Assembly: GCF_003332825.1 (NCBI RefSeq)
Contig: NZ_QIRF01000004.1
Location: 255,241-319,240 of the forward strand
Reading direction: 5' to 3'
DNA from: Dyella sp. C9
GTDB lineage: Bacteria; Pseudomonadota; Gammaproteobacteria; Xanthomonadales; Rhodanobacteraceae
Length of the DNA: 64,000 nt
The first letter of the stretch is position 1. Every line of letters begins with the position of its first letter. The position numbers were made by a program, and so were the translations under genes. Positions 35,213 to 43,630 of this stretch are shown piece after piece. Below the pieces are notes generated by a model that saw only the letters and a program-made list of their open reading frames with translations, had not been told where the DNA came from and searched no databases.

Positions 35213-37948
35213 TCAGAACGTGTAGCCGAACTTCACGCCGACCACGCGCGGGCGCAGCGGCACCTGCGACTCGATGAACTGCGCCGACGAGGTGAACACG
35301 CTGGCGTGGCTGTTGCTCAGGTTGGTGCCGTAGAGCGACAGGTTCCAGGCGTCCTTGGCGACGCCCACTGAGGCGTCGTAGGTGGTGTAGGCCGCCTGCA
35401 GGTAGCGCAAGTCCACGGTGGTCGGGTACAGCACGCCTTCGCCGCTGGGGTAGGTCGCCGGCTGGTTGTACATCGAGCCGGTGTGGCTGGCGCCGACCAT
35501 CGCGAAAGCCTTGTAGCCGCCGTTGAAGATCCAGTCATAGCGGGCACGCAGGTTGAACTGCGAGCGGGGCGAGAATGCCGGCTCGCTGCCTGCCTCGCCG
35601 AACGGGTTCTGGAACGGCTGCACGCCCAGACCGGCCTCGACCACCTCGGTGATGCACGCGCCGTAGGACGGCGTGTTCGGGATGTTGCCCACGAGGCACG
35701 GCGAGTTGGTCTGCTTGGCACGGTTGAACGAACCGGAGCCCATCAGGGTCAGGCCGTCGGTGATGCGGCCCTCGAACTGCAGTTCCAGGCCATCCACCTT
35801 GTAGTCGGGGCCGTTGACGCCGAAGGTGGTATTGCCCAACACCAGCGGGTTGAAGAACTGCATCTGCACGTTGTTCCACTGCATGTGGTACAGCGAGCCA
35901 TTGAGCAGCAGGCGGTCGTCGAAGAAGGTGGTCTTGAAGCCGATCTCGTTGTTGGTCAGCGAGTCGGGCGCGTAGCTGAGCGGCTTCTGGTACTGCGGGC
36001 CATCCACGCCCTTGGCCACTTCCTTGGTGGTGCGGTTGAAGGCGCCCGGGCGGAAGCCCTGCGAGAAGGTGTAGTACACCATCGCGTCCGGCGAGATGTG
36101 CCATACCAGGTTCGCGCGGCTGCGGAAGCCGTGGTAGCTGGCGTTGAGGTTCTCCGCCGTCATGCTGGTGGCATCGCCGCCGGTGCACTGGCCGTTGGGC
36201 ACGTTCACGCAGTTGGAGCCGGTGGCGTACTGCGAACCGCGCTGGTACTCGGAGTAGTGGTAGTAGCGGGTGCCGGCGGTGGCGGTCAGTACGTCGGCGA
36301 TGATGTCATAGGACACCGAGCCGAACGCCGCGACCTGGCGATAGCCGCGCTGCTCGTCTTCGCCGAAGGCGGTGCTGTCACTGCGTACGCTGGAGTCCAT
36401 CTGTGCGGTGCCCGGATACGGCGCGACATTGGCCACGCACGGAGCGCCGCCAGCCAGTGCCGTGGCGAGGTTGCCCGGCGTGCAGGACGGGATCGTCTTG
36501 TAGTTGAAGTTCATGTCGTCGAGGATCTTGAAATCCTCGAAGTACAGGCCGCCGATGGCGCGCAGGCGGCTGTCGTCCGGCGTGCTGAAGCGCAGCTCGT
36601 GGCTCTGGTGGGTGCTGTTGACCTGGTCGTTCCAGTAGCCGATCGGCGAATAGCAGGTGGGCTTGGTGCCCGCGCCCAGGCCCGAGCCGCCGGTGCAGCT
36701 GTAGTACCAGCCGCCGACGCTGCGCGCGTAGTTGGTGTAGTCCTGCTGTTCGCTGATGTGGCGATCGGTATAGCCGCCGGTGTACACCATCGAAACGTCG
36801 CCGAGCTTGCCGTTCAAGGTCCACGCGGTGTTGGAGTAGCGGTCCTTGTCCCAGGCCGGCGCGAACGCGGTGATCTGCAGCGGCTGCAGGGTTTGGCCAT
36901 CCGAACCCACCGGGTAGGTCGATGACTGGCCCTGCGCATCCATTTCCTGGTAGCTCTGCGCGATCAGTACGTTCCAGTCGTCATTGATCTTGTAGAGCGC
37001 GGACAGGCGGGCACCCTGGTAGTCCACCGGGTTCCAGTCCTTCTGTGCTACGGCGTAGTTGTTGGCCACCGGGCTGCCTGGCACTGCGCAATAGCCGGTG
37101 CTGGTGCCCTGGCCGTTCGGGCACAGGCCGCCGGTCGGCTTGATGTTGGCGTAGAAGTTGCCCCCATCGTTGTTGTTGCGGGTGAAGGTGCTCGGCACGT
37201 TGTCGATGTAGCCGCCCTGATGGTCGTTGTAGATCACGCCGCGCAGCGCGAAGGTGCCCGGGATGATCGGCAGGTTGAGCACGGCGTTGGCCGAGTTGTT
37301 GGCCGCGCCGCCCGCGGTCACGCCAGTGCTGGCCTCCACGTTGCCGCTGACCTTGTCCAGGTTGGGCTTGTTGGTGATGTAGCGCACCGCGCCGGCCTCG
37401 GCGCCACCGCCGAACAACGTGCCCTGCGGGCCTTCAAGGACTTCCACGCGCTCCATGTCGACCATGTACACATCGAGATTGCGCGCGGGGAACTGCATCG
37501 ACTGGTCGTCGAGATACACGGCGACATTCGGGAACGGCGCGATCGACGCGCTCGACTGGTTGCCGAGGAAGCCGGTGCTCAGACCGCGCATGTAGATGTT
37601 GCCCTGGCCCGGCCCGTTCGCGGCGAACGTCACATTGGGCAGGTACTTGATGAGGTCGTCGAAAGTATTTACGTTCAGCTGCTGCAGCGTGTTGCCGGTG
37701 AATGCCTGCATGGTGATCGGCACGTCCTGCATGTCCTCGTTGGCATGCTGGGCCGTCACGGTGATCGCGCCCAGCGTGGAGGCCGAGGCTTCCGTGGCCG
37801 ACGGACCCTGCTGGGCAGGCGTCGCGTCGGTGGCCGGTGCCTGCGCCGCCGACGGCTGGGTGGCGGGCTGGTCGGTTTCGCCGGCATAGGACACGCGAGT
37901 GACCGCAAGCGCGGCAAGCACCGCGCAAGTGATTGGATTGATCTTCAA
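35213..37948 (-). CDS. TonB-dependent receptor
   Basis: 911 aa outer-membrane receptor. The start is a TTG at 37948 with GGGGAG 7-8 nt upstream and a signal peptide behind it (AVLAALAVTRVSYA). A Q/A/T-rich spacer is followed by LGAITVTAQ, the plug domain (DDLIKYLPNVTF, NIYMRGLSTG, ERVEVLEGPQGTLFGGGAEA) and a beta-barrel ending in a terminal aromatic residue (VKFGYTF). The ligand is unknown. It is probably cotranscribed with the TPR-sulfotransferase and borders the phosphonate-type cluster, so an organophosphorus or other specialised ligand is possible but unproven. Confidence 0.92.
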   Translation of the reverse strand: MKINPITCAVLAALAVTRVSYAGETDQPATQPSAAQAPATDATPAQQGPSATEASASTLGAITVTAQHANEDMQDVPITMQAFTGNTLQQLNVNTFDDLIKYLPNVTFAANGPGQGNIYMRGLSTGFLGNQSSASIAPFPNVAVYLDDQSMQFPARNLDVYMVDMERVEVLEGPQGTLFGGGAEAGAVRYITNKPNLDKVSGNVEASTGVTAGGAANNSANAVLNLPIIPGTFALRGVIYNDHQGGYIDNVPSTFTRNNNDGGNFYANIKPTGGLCPNGQGTSTGYCAVPGSPVANNYAVAQKDWNPVDYQGARLSALYKINDDWNVLIAQSYQEMDAQGQSSTYPVGSDGQTLQPLQITAFAPAWDKDRYSNTAWTLNGKLGDVSMVYTGGYTDRHISEQQDYTNYARSVGGWYYSCTGGSGLGAGTKPTCYSPIGYWNDQVNSTHQSHELRFSTPDDSRLRAIGGLYFEDFKILDDMNFNYKTIPSCTPGNLATALAGGAPCVANVAPYPGTAQMDSSVRSDSTAFGEDEQRGYRQVAAFGSVSYDIIADVLTATAGTRYYHYSEYQRGSQYATGSNCVNVPNGQCTGGDATSMTAENLNASYHGFRSRANLVWHISPDAMVYYTFSQGFRPGAFNRTTKEVAKGVDGPQYQKPLSYAPDSLTNNEIGFKTTFFDDRLLLNGSLYHMQWNNVQMQFFNPLVLGNTTFGVNGPDYKVDGLELQFEGRITDGLTLMGSGSFNRAKQTNSPCLVGNIPNTPSYGACITEVVEAGLGVQPFQNPFGEAGSEPAFSPRSQFNLRARYDWIFNGGYKAFAMVGASHTGSMYNQPATYPSGEGVLYPTTVDLRYLQAAYTTYDASVGVAKDAWNLSLYGTNLSNSHASVFTSSAQFIESQVPLRPRVVGVKFGYTF

Positions 37949-38045
37949 GACTATCTCCCCAAGGGTTTGGAAGCCGAACGGCGTCGGCAGGCCTAGTGCT
38001 GCGATGCGGGGAGGCTAGGGGGGCGGAATGAACGGCCAGTGACCC

Positions 38046-38078
38046 GGACTAGGCAAGCTTGCGCGGTTGTCTATGCCC
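38046..38078. promoter_or_regulatory. Possible GntR/PhnF-like half sites upstream of the TonB receptor
   Basis: TTGCCTAGTCC on the minus strand (38046-38056) and TTGTCTATGCCC on the plus strand (38067-38078) each resemble half of a TNGTCTAGACNA-type GntR/UTRA site. They lie about 100-130 bp upstream of the receptor start. Weak evidence, reported because CTAG is rare in such high-GC DNA. Confidence 0.25.
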
Positions 38079-38152
38079 TGGAGCAGGCCGCCGACGCGTT
38101 AACGCTCACGGATATCGTGCGGCGTCCTCGTCGTTTGGCCGCCCATATGAAC

Positions 38153-39310
38153 TTACAGCCGCTGCGTGCCCGCCACCCAGGCCGAGCGGACCACCGGCTG
38201 CGAGCGATGCAGCCGCACGCGCAGCAGGTCGGCGCGCAAGCCTGGGTCGAGCCGGCCGCGATCGTCGAAGCCCAGCACGTCGGCGGGGGTGGAGGTCACC
38301 GTGGCAATCGCCTCCGGCAGCGTCCAGCCCGCCTGCTCGTGCAGGATGAAGGCGCCCTGCAGCAGGCTGGTGGGCATGTAGTCCGACGACAGGATGTCCA
38401 GGCAGCCGGCGCGCGCCAGGGCGATCGCCGCCACGTTGCCTGCATGCGAGCCACCGCGCACCAGGTTGCTGGCGCCGGCCACGATGTGCAGGCCCTGCTC
38501 TCGCGCCGCCTGTGCGGCCGCCAGCGTGGTGGGGAACTCGCTGATGCGCGCGCCGACCGCGACGGCCTCGTCCACATGGGCGACATCGGTGTCGTCGTGG
38601 CTGGCCACCAGCACGCCGTGGCGTCGCGCCAGCCGCATCACGCCGGCCATCTGTTCGTCGCGGTGCAGGGACTGCTGCGCGCGGCGTTCCTCCAGTACGG
38701 CAGTGAATTCCTCGTCGCTCCAGGTGATGCCGTTGCGGCTGTAGTAGCTGCGGTACTGGCGCACGTCGTGGTACTGGCGCTGGCCGGGCGTGTGGTCCAT
38801 CAGCGAGAGCAGGCGCAGGTCGGCGCGGGTCAACAGCGGCTCGGCTAGTTCCAGCAGGCCGGGCCAGCTCAGTTCGCAGCGAAGGTGCAGGTAGTGCTCA
38901 CTGCGCAGCAGGTGGTGGTCGCGCGCTTCGTCCAGAGCGTCGAGCGCGTCGCGCAGCGTGCGAGTGCGGCCGCCGTCTTCCTCCAGGTCGCCCAGCGACA
39001 GGGCATCGAGCACGGTGGTGATGCCGGCGGCGAGCAGCTGCGCGTCGTGGGCCAGCATCGCCGGTAGCGCCGGCCATGCCGCGCCGGCGCGCGGCAAGAG
39101 GTGTTTCTCGAGGTTGTCCGTATGCAGCTCGATGAGTCCCGGGATCAGGTAGTCGCCGTCGAAGTCGATGGCGTTGCGCGGATGTTCGTCGCCGCTCCAG
39201 GTGCTTGCGATCAGGCCATCATGGATTTCCACGCCACCCGTCACCACCCGGTCGCCGAGCACCAGGCGCGCCTTTGCGATGCACCATGAACGCTCCTTCA
39301 GCGATGTCAT
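38153..39310 (-). CDS. phnM: PhnM-like amidohydrolase (phosphonate metabolism)
   Basis: 385 aa; PhnM proteins are about 380 aa. Amidohydrolase-superfamily signatures match PhnM closely: LIPGLIELHTDNLEKHLLPR (about 55-74), metal-site VASHDDTDVAHV, SEFPTTLAAA, and SSDYMPTSLLQGAF. In the C-P lyase pathway PhnM removes diphosphate from alpha-D-ribose 1-methylphosphonate 5-triphosphate. Here no phnG, H, I, J, K or L is nearby, so the substrate may differ. The start at 39310 is the first in-frame ATG giving normal length. It lies inside a remnant of the family B repeat (CGCCGGGATGAC), and an AAGGAG 15 codons in suggests the ancestral start was different. Divergent from the phnF-type gene. Confidence 0.88.
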   Translation of the reverse strand: MTSLKERSWCIAKARLVLGDRVVTGGVEIHDGLIASTWSGDEHPRNAIDFDGDYLIPGLIELHTDNLEKHLLPRAGAAWPALPAMLAHDAQLLAAGITTVLDALSLGDLEEDGGRTRTLRDALDALDEARDHHLLRSEHYLHLRCELSWPGLLELAEPLLTRADLRLLSLMDHTPGQRQYHDVRQYRSYYSRNGITWSDEEFTAVLEERRAQQSLHRDEQMAGVMRLARRHGVLVASHDDTDVAHVDEAVAVGARISEFPTTLAAAQAAREQGLHIVAGASNLVRGGSHAGNVAAIALARAGCLDILSSDYMPTSLLQGAFILHEQAGWTLPEAIATVTSTPADVLGFDDRGRLDPGLRADLLRVRLHRSQPVVRSAWVAGTQRL

Positions 39311-39322
39311 CCCGGCGAAAAC
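39305..39322. repeat. Remnant of a family B repeat at the phnM start
   Basis: GTCATCCCGGCGAAAACTGG (from 39306) matches the head of the family B element (GTCATCCCCGCGAAAGCGG) with a few changes and no second arm. It contains the start codon of the PhnM-like gene on the minus strand. Confidence 0.5.
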
Positions 39323-39385
39323 TGGCCTGCCCATACTCGTGTTCCGTTTCAACCCATCGTCAGTCTGTGTGAGGAACATGCAGGA

Positions 39386-40135
39386 ATGATGGCAATCCCT
39401 TTCCAACCGCCCGACCGCTCGCGTGACGTGCCGGTGTGGCGACAGATCGAGCAGCAGGTGCTGCAGCAGATCCGCAGCGGACAGCTCCGCGGTGGCGTGC
39501 GGCTGCCTTCCGCGCTGGAGCTTGCGCGCCAGTTCAACGTCAATCGGCACACCGTGCGGCGCGCGCTGGATGCGCTGGAGGAGCGTGGCGTGATCCACGG
39601 CGATCCGGCGCGTGGCCTGCGCGTGCGCGAGGAGTGCTACGACTACCCGATCGGGCGTCGCACCAGCTTCAGCCGCAACATGCACAACCTCAATGTGAGT
39701 TCCGGCAACAAGGTGTTGGGCACCGCCCTGGTCACGCCGCCGCAGCGGGTGGCCGAGTCACTGGCGCTGGCGCGCGGCGAGGGAGCGTGGTGGATCGAGT
39801 CGTCGGCCTATGCGGAAGGGCGCGTGCTCGACCACGGCCAGGCCTGGTTTCCGGCCAGGCGTTTTCCGCGGCTCGACGAGGTGTTCCAGCGCACCGGCTC
39901 GGTGAGCCGCACGCTGGCGGAGTTCGGCATCACGGACTACTTCCGCAGCTACACCCGCGTGACCGCGCGCCTTGCCGGCCCGGCCACCGCGGGTGTGCTG
40001 GACCAGTCGCCGGAGCTGCCGGTGCTGGAGGTGGAGTCGCTCAACGTGGACGGAAACAATCAGCCCGTGCAGTACGGACTGACCTGTTTCGCCGCGGAGC
40101 GCGTGCAGCTGGTGCTGTCCACCAGCGAACGCTGA
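39386..40135 (+). CDS. phnF: GntR/UTRA regulator, PhnF type
   Basis: 249 aa with GAGGAA 9 nt upstream of the ATG. The N-terminal winged helix is typical GntR (VWRQIEQQVLQQIRSGQLRG; ELARQFNVNRHTVRRALDAL). The C-terminal UTRA ligand domain (about 85-245) has PIGRRTSFSRNMHNLN and LALARGEGAWWIESSAYAEG, with the PhnF signature FSRN. PhnF proteins repress phosphonate-use genes. It diverges from phnM and converges with the FAD oxidoreductase gene (3 bp between stops), so it sits in the centre of the cluster it presumably controls. The effector may be a phosphonate or phosphate ester. Confidence 0.9.
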   Translation: MMAIPFQPPDRSRDVPVWRQIEQQVLQQIRSGQLRGGVRLPSALELARQFNVNRHTVRRALDALEERGVIHGDPARGLRVREECYDYPIGRRTSFSRNMHNLNVSSGNKVLGTALVTPPQRVAESLALARGEGAWWIESSAYAEGRVLDHGQAWFPARRFPRLDEVFQRTGSVSRTLAEFGITDYFRSYTRVTARLAGPATAGVLDQSPELPVLEVESLNVDGNNQPVQYGLTCFAAERVQLVLSTSER

Positions 40136-40138
40136 GGA

Positions 40139-41323
40139 TCAGCCGGCGGCCACCGCGGCGGTTTCGAGCGTCTCGGCGCGCAGCCGGCCGCCCACCACTT
40201 CCTCGGCCAGGCCGAACGACAGCGTCATGCCCAGGCCGCCGCCACCGACGCCGTTGACGATGGTCACGCCGGGTTCCGCCTCCAGCACCAGTTCGCTGCG
40301 CTGGCCGTCGGTGAGCTTGGCGTAGCAGCCGTGCCAGCTCTGCCTGACGTTCCAGCTGGGAAGGTCGAGCACGCTGCGCAGGTAGTCGACGATCTTGCGG
40401 TTGATCGCGCTCTCGTCGAACGGCTCGAGCGTGTGCGCGTACTCGTGCGAGTCGCCGATGGTGATCTCGCCCAGCCCGTTCTGCGCCGCCATCACGTGGA
40501 TGCCCAGCGCCATCAGGTCAGCGTATTGCTCGGCCAGGCGCTGGCGCAGCCTGCCGATGCTGGGCGTGGCATGGAAGCCGTTGTAGTGCGCCATGGTCAG
40601 TCCGCCGCAGACCACCGGGCCCAGCTGGAAGGTGGAGGGCTGCGCTTCCAGTCGCAGCATCTGCAGCTTGCACTTGGTGATGGCAAGGCGCTCGAACAGC
40701 TCCGGGTAGAGCGTCTCGAAGTCGGTGCCGCTGGCAATGTAGATGACGTCCGCGCCGTAACGGCGACGGCCGCTCCACACCCACGGGTGCTCGATGCGGG
40801 TCACCGCCTGGCGCCACAGGAAGGTGACGCCGTAGCGCTCGGTGAGCCAGGCGGGCAGGTTGCGGATCGCTTCGCGCGGATCCACCACCAGCTCGTCGGT
40901 GCTCAGCAGCGCGCCGCGCAGGCCCTGCTGCTGCACGCCCGGCGCATGGCCGCGCACCTGCGCGGCATCCAGCGTGCGGCATGGGCGGATGCCTTCGTTC
41001 ATGGCGGCGTACTCGTTCATCACCGCCCACTCGTCGTCATGGAACGCGGCCATCAGGCTGCCGCTGGGCGCGTACCAGGTGCCGGTGGCGTCGCAGAACT
41101 CGCGCCACACTTCGCGCGAGCGCAGGGCGCGTTCGTACAGCGGGCCATTGGACACGCCGATCGGCCAGATCGTGCCGAAGTTGCGCACCGACGCGCCCAC
41201 GGCGCGCTCGTGCCGGTCGAAGACGGTGACCTGGTAACCGGCCTCCGCCAGTGCGCGGGCCATGGCCAGGCCGACGATGCCTGCGCCGACGACGATCGCG
41301 GTGCGTGTTTGCGACTTGCTCAT
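40139..41323 (-). CDS. FAD-dependent oxidoreductase, phosphonate-cluster type (TIGR03364-like)
   Basis: 394 aa DAO-family flavoprotein. The dinucleotide fold opens the protein (VVGAGIVGLAMARALAEAGY, FDRHERAVGASVRNFG), and the flavin-binding C-terminus has IVNGVGGGGLGMTLSFGLAE. SVRNFGTIWPIG and WHGCYAKLTDGQRSELVLE are signatures of the subfamily recurrently found in phosphonate operons. As I recall, members have been reported to oxidise aminoethylphosphonate-type amines to phosphonoacetaldehyde. The start overlaps the stop of the transporter gene (ATGA), so HAD, transporter and oxidoreductase form one operon. The product would suit the phosphonatase-like HAD. Confidence 0.85.
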   Translation of the reverse strand: MSKSQTRTAIVVGAGIVGLAMARALAEAGYQVTVFDRHERAVGASVRNFGTIWPIGVSNGPLYERALRSREVWREFCDATGTWYAPSGSLMAAFHDDEWAVMNEYAAMNEGIRPCRTLDAAQVRGHAPGVQQQGLRGALLSTDELVVDPREAIRNLPAWLTERYGVTFLWRQAVTRIEHPWVWSGRRRYGADVIYIASGTDFETLYPELFERLAITKCKLQMLRLEAQPSTFQLGPVVCGGLTMAHYNGFHATPSIGRLRQRLAEQYADLMALGIHVMAAQNGLGEITIGDSHEYAHTLEPFDESAINRKIVDYLRSVLDLPSWNVRQSWHGCYAKLTDGQRSELVLEAEPGVTIVNGVGGGGLGMTLSFGLAEEVVGGRLRAETLETAAVAAG

Positions 41324-42645
41324 AAGCGGCTGCTTTCCATCTCAAGGGGTGACAACGATTCGGGTGCATGCCGGTTCTGGCGGCCGTGCAGCCAGAACCA
41401 GCGTGCGGCCAGCGCGATCAGCACCAGGCCGGCCACGCTGCTGACGAGCACGGCGCGTTCGAAGAACTGCGTCCAGTTGAGCTGCAGGGCGAGGAACTGC
41501 CTGGCCAGCAACACCGCCACGCTGCCCATGTAGCCGGAGGCATCGGCGATGTACATCACGAACGACGCGGTGCCGGCGATGCGGAAGGTGGCCATCAGGC
41601 GCTCGAAGAACATGCCGTTGAGCGGTATGTAGGCGAGGTAAAGCCCGAAGCCGACCAGGGTCATCCAGCTCAGCGGCGGCAGCTCGCGGTGCATGAACAG
41701 CACGGTGCTCAACCCGGCGCAGCACAGGCCGCCGCCGATCAGCGCGTGGTTGAGCATGAAGGCGCGCATGTTGTCGCGCACCAGGGTCAGCGAGGCGGTG
41801 AGCATCAGCACGCCGATGCCGATGGGCGTATCCACTTCGCCGAACACTACCGCACTGCGGCCAAAGCCGAGGTCGCGGAAGATCTCCGTGTCGAAGTTCT
41901 CGCGGAAGTCGCGCAGCACGGTCAGCAGCACGTACAGCGGCACGATCAGCAGCAGGCCGGGCAGGAAGCGGCGCACGAACTGCCGGCGTGCCGCACGATC
42001 CATGCGGCCGCGCGGTGCGCGTGCGGCGATGTCCTCGGCGCTGGGCGGCGGCAGCCGGCTGAGCACGCGCAGCGACAACAATAGCGGCGGCACGAACGCC
42101 AGCCCGACCAGGAAGGGCATCCAGTGGTCGCTGACGCCGGCCAGCAGCATGGCCTTGCCCACGCCTTTGACCAGGCCCGAGGCGAAGATGAAGCTGGAGG
42201 CGAGGATCGCGCCCATCAGCTCGGTGGCCTGGCGTCCCTCGATGTAGCCGAACACCAGGCCCCACACCATGCCCAGCGGCAGGCCGTTGAGGAACAGGAA
42301 CACGATGCCGGGCACCGGTGGCGCGAGCGCGAAGCCGAGCAGGGCCAGCCACGACAGTCCGATCAGGCAGAGGATGGTGTGGGCGCGGCGCGAGGTCTGC
42401 AGTTCGGGTACCAGGCGGATGCCCCACAGCTTGCTCAGCGCGTAGCCCAGCACCTGGGCGATCACCAGCCAGATCTTGTAGTCCACGCCCAGCCAGCTCA
42501 TGCCTTCGTAGCTGGCCGCGCTGAACGGTTTGCGGAAGGCATACATGCACGAGTACGTGCAGAACGCGGCGAAGCCGGCAACCAGCGGCAGCAGGGTGGT
42601 GGACCACGCCGATGCGGGGCGCCGGGACGAGGGCATGCGTTCCAT
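41320..42645 (-). CDS. DUF5690 family MFS-like transporter
   Basis: 441 aa from the ATG at 42645 with GAGG upstream. About 12 hydrophobic segments; the N-terminal block FCTYSCMYAFRKPFSAASYE closely recalls organophosphate:phosphate antiporters (GlpT/UhpT), which share Y-x-x-RK near helix 1. Other marks are VWGLVFGYIEGRQATELMGA and YMGSVAVLLARQF. It lies 8 bp after the HAD gene and overlaps the oxidoreductase gene. Uptake of an aminophosphonate across the inner membrane is the most economical role (inference). Confidence 0.8.
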   Translation of the reverse strand: MERMPSSRRPASAWSTTLLPLVAGFAAFCTYSCMYAFRKPFSAASYEGMSWLGVDYKIWLVIAQVLGYALSKLWGIRLVPELQTSRRAHTILCLIGLSWLALLGFALAPPVPGIVFLFLNGLPLGMVWGLVFGYIEGRQATELMGAILASSFIFASGLVKGVGKAMLLAGVSDHWMPFLVGLAFVPPLLLSLRVLSRLPPPSAEDIAARAPRGRMDRAARRQFVRRFLPGLLLIVPLYVLLTVLRDFRENFDTEIFRDLGFGRSAVVFGEVDTPIGIGVLMLTASLTLVRDNMRAFMLNHALIGGGLCCAGLSTVLFMHRELPPLSWMTLVGFGLYLAYIPLNGMFFERLMATFRIAGTASFVMYIADASGYMGSVAVLLARQFLALQLNWTQFFERAVLVSSVAGLVLIALAARWFWLHGRQNRHAPESLSPLEMESSRL

Positions 42646-42653
42646 GGCAGGCC

Positions 42654-43352
42654 TCAGGCCACGTCCGAGCGGCCGGCACGGCCCAGCAGCGCGGGCAGTT
42701 CGTGCAGGCTGTCCAGCACGGCGTCGGGCTGGTGGGCCTGCAGCTGCGCACGGGTGTAGGCGCCGGTGGTCATTGCGACCACCAGGCCGCAATCCGCGGC
42801 CCGGCCCTCGCGGATGTCCACTTCGGTATCGCCGACCTTGATCACCCGTGCTGCATCGGTGACGCCGCACTCGGCCATCAGCGCGCGGATCATGTCCGGC
42901 GCGGGGCGCCCGTGCTCCACGCGGTCAGCCGAGGTGGCGGCATCGATCAGCCCGCGCCGGCGCCAGTCGAAGCGTTCGATCAGGCACTCGGCGATGTCCT
43001 GCGAGAAGGCGGTGTTGAGCGCCACCTTGATGCCGCGATGGCGCAGCCAGGCGAACGTCTCCTCGGCCCCGCTCATCGGCCGCACGGCCTCGTGCGTGCG
43101 GTAGCAGTCGAGCATGCGCTGCACGAAGTCGTCGTGCACCTGCGCCACCTGCGCATCGTCCGCGGGCAGATCGTGCGCGGCGAGCATGCTGCGGATGGCG
43201 GCGGGCTTGGTGTAGCCCATCAGCGCGCGCAGCTCGGGCAGGGTCGCGTGGCATCCCGCCTGCGCCAGCGCGTCGTGCAGCGCGAGCGCCACCAGGTCCG
43301 GATCGTGCACCGTGGTGCCCGCCATGTCGAAAACCGCCAGTTGGAACGTCAT
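42654..43352 (-). CDS. Phosphonatase-like HAD hydrolase (TIGR03351-like)
   Basis: 232 aa from the ATG at 43352 with GGGAGG upstream. The HAD nucleophile is Asp9 in VFDMAGTTV; the position two residues later is Ala, as in phosphonatase, not the usual acid/base Asp. The cap region keeps a Lys at residue 49 (LMGYTKPAAIRSML), aligned with the Schiff-base Lys of phosphonoacetaldehyde hydrolase. Motifs II-III and IV are RPAPDMIRALM and VGDTEVDIREGRAADCG. It could therefore cleave a C-P bond of phosphonoacetaldehyde or a close analogue. First gene of the HAD-transporter-oxidoreductase operon. Confidence 0.88.
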   Translation of the reverse strand: MTFQLAVFDMAGTTVHDPDLVALALHDALAQAGCHATLPELRALMGYTKPAAIRSMLAAHDLPADDAQVAQVHDDFVQRMLDCYRTHEAVRPMSGAEETFAWLRHRGIKVALNTAFSQDIAECLIERFDWRRRGLIDAATSADRVEHGRPAPDMIRALMAECGVTDAARVIKVGDTEVDIREGRAADCGLVVAMTTGAYTRAQLQAHQPDAVLDSLHELPALLGRAGRSDVA

Positions 43353-43431
43353 ATCGCCTCCCGTGATGGGAAGGCATGCTGACGAGCGGCGATGGCGCGC
43401 CCGTGACGCGGGCACCGACAGCCGGGGCGGA

Positions 43432-43443
43432 CTGTCTAGTCAA
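43432..43443. promoter_or_regulatory. Candidate PhnF operator
   Basis: CTGTCTAGTCAA, a 10-of-12 match to the GntR/UTRA-type palindrome TTGTCTAGACAA, about 80 bp upstream of the HAD start. PhnF of other bacteria binds a TGGT-TATA/GTCTA-type palindrome. Assigned by resemblance only. Confidence 0.4.
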
Positions 43444-43530
43444 TCGTTGGGGTGGGGCGTGGCGCGCGTTCCGGAATCGGCGTGCCGCTCTCGCCAGAAC
43501 CCGTTCACGAGCTCAGTGCGGGCAGCGTGA

Positions 43531-43630
43531 CCTCACCGTCATCCCCGCGAAAGCGGGGATCCAGTGCCTTTCAGCTCCGAAATAAAGCCAAAGTCGCTGG
43601 ATCCCCGCTTTCGCGGGGATGACGGTGAGG
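43531..43630. repeat. Family B extragenic palindrome, copy 2 (perfect 34-bp arms)
   Basis: The arm 43531-43564 (starting CCTCACCGTCATCCCCGCG) and the arm 43597-43630 (ending GGGGATGACGGTGAGG) are exact reverse complements over 34 bp, with a 32-nt spacer. Each arm also holds its own hairpin (CCCCGCGAAAGCGGGG). Confidence 0.92.

Noticed and set aside
43531..43630. Insertion sequence or miniature transposon with terminal inverted repeats
   Set aside because: There is no internal gene and no target-site duplication that I can see. The arms match the element at 30683-30776, so an extragenic palindrome family is the better reading.
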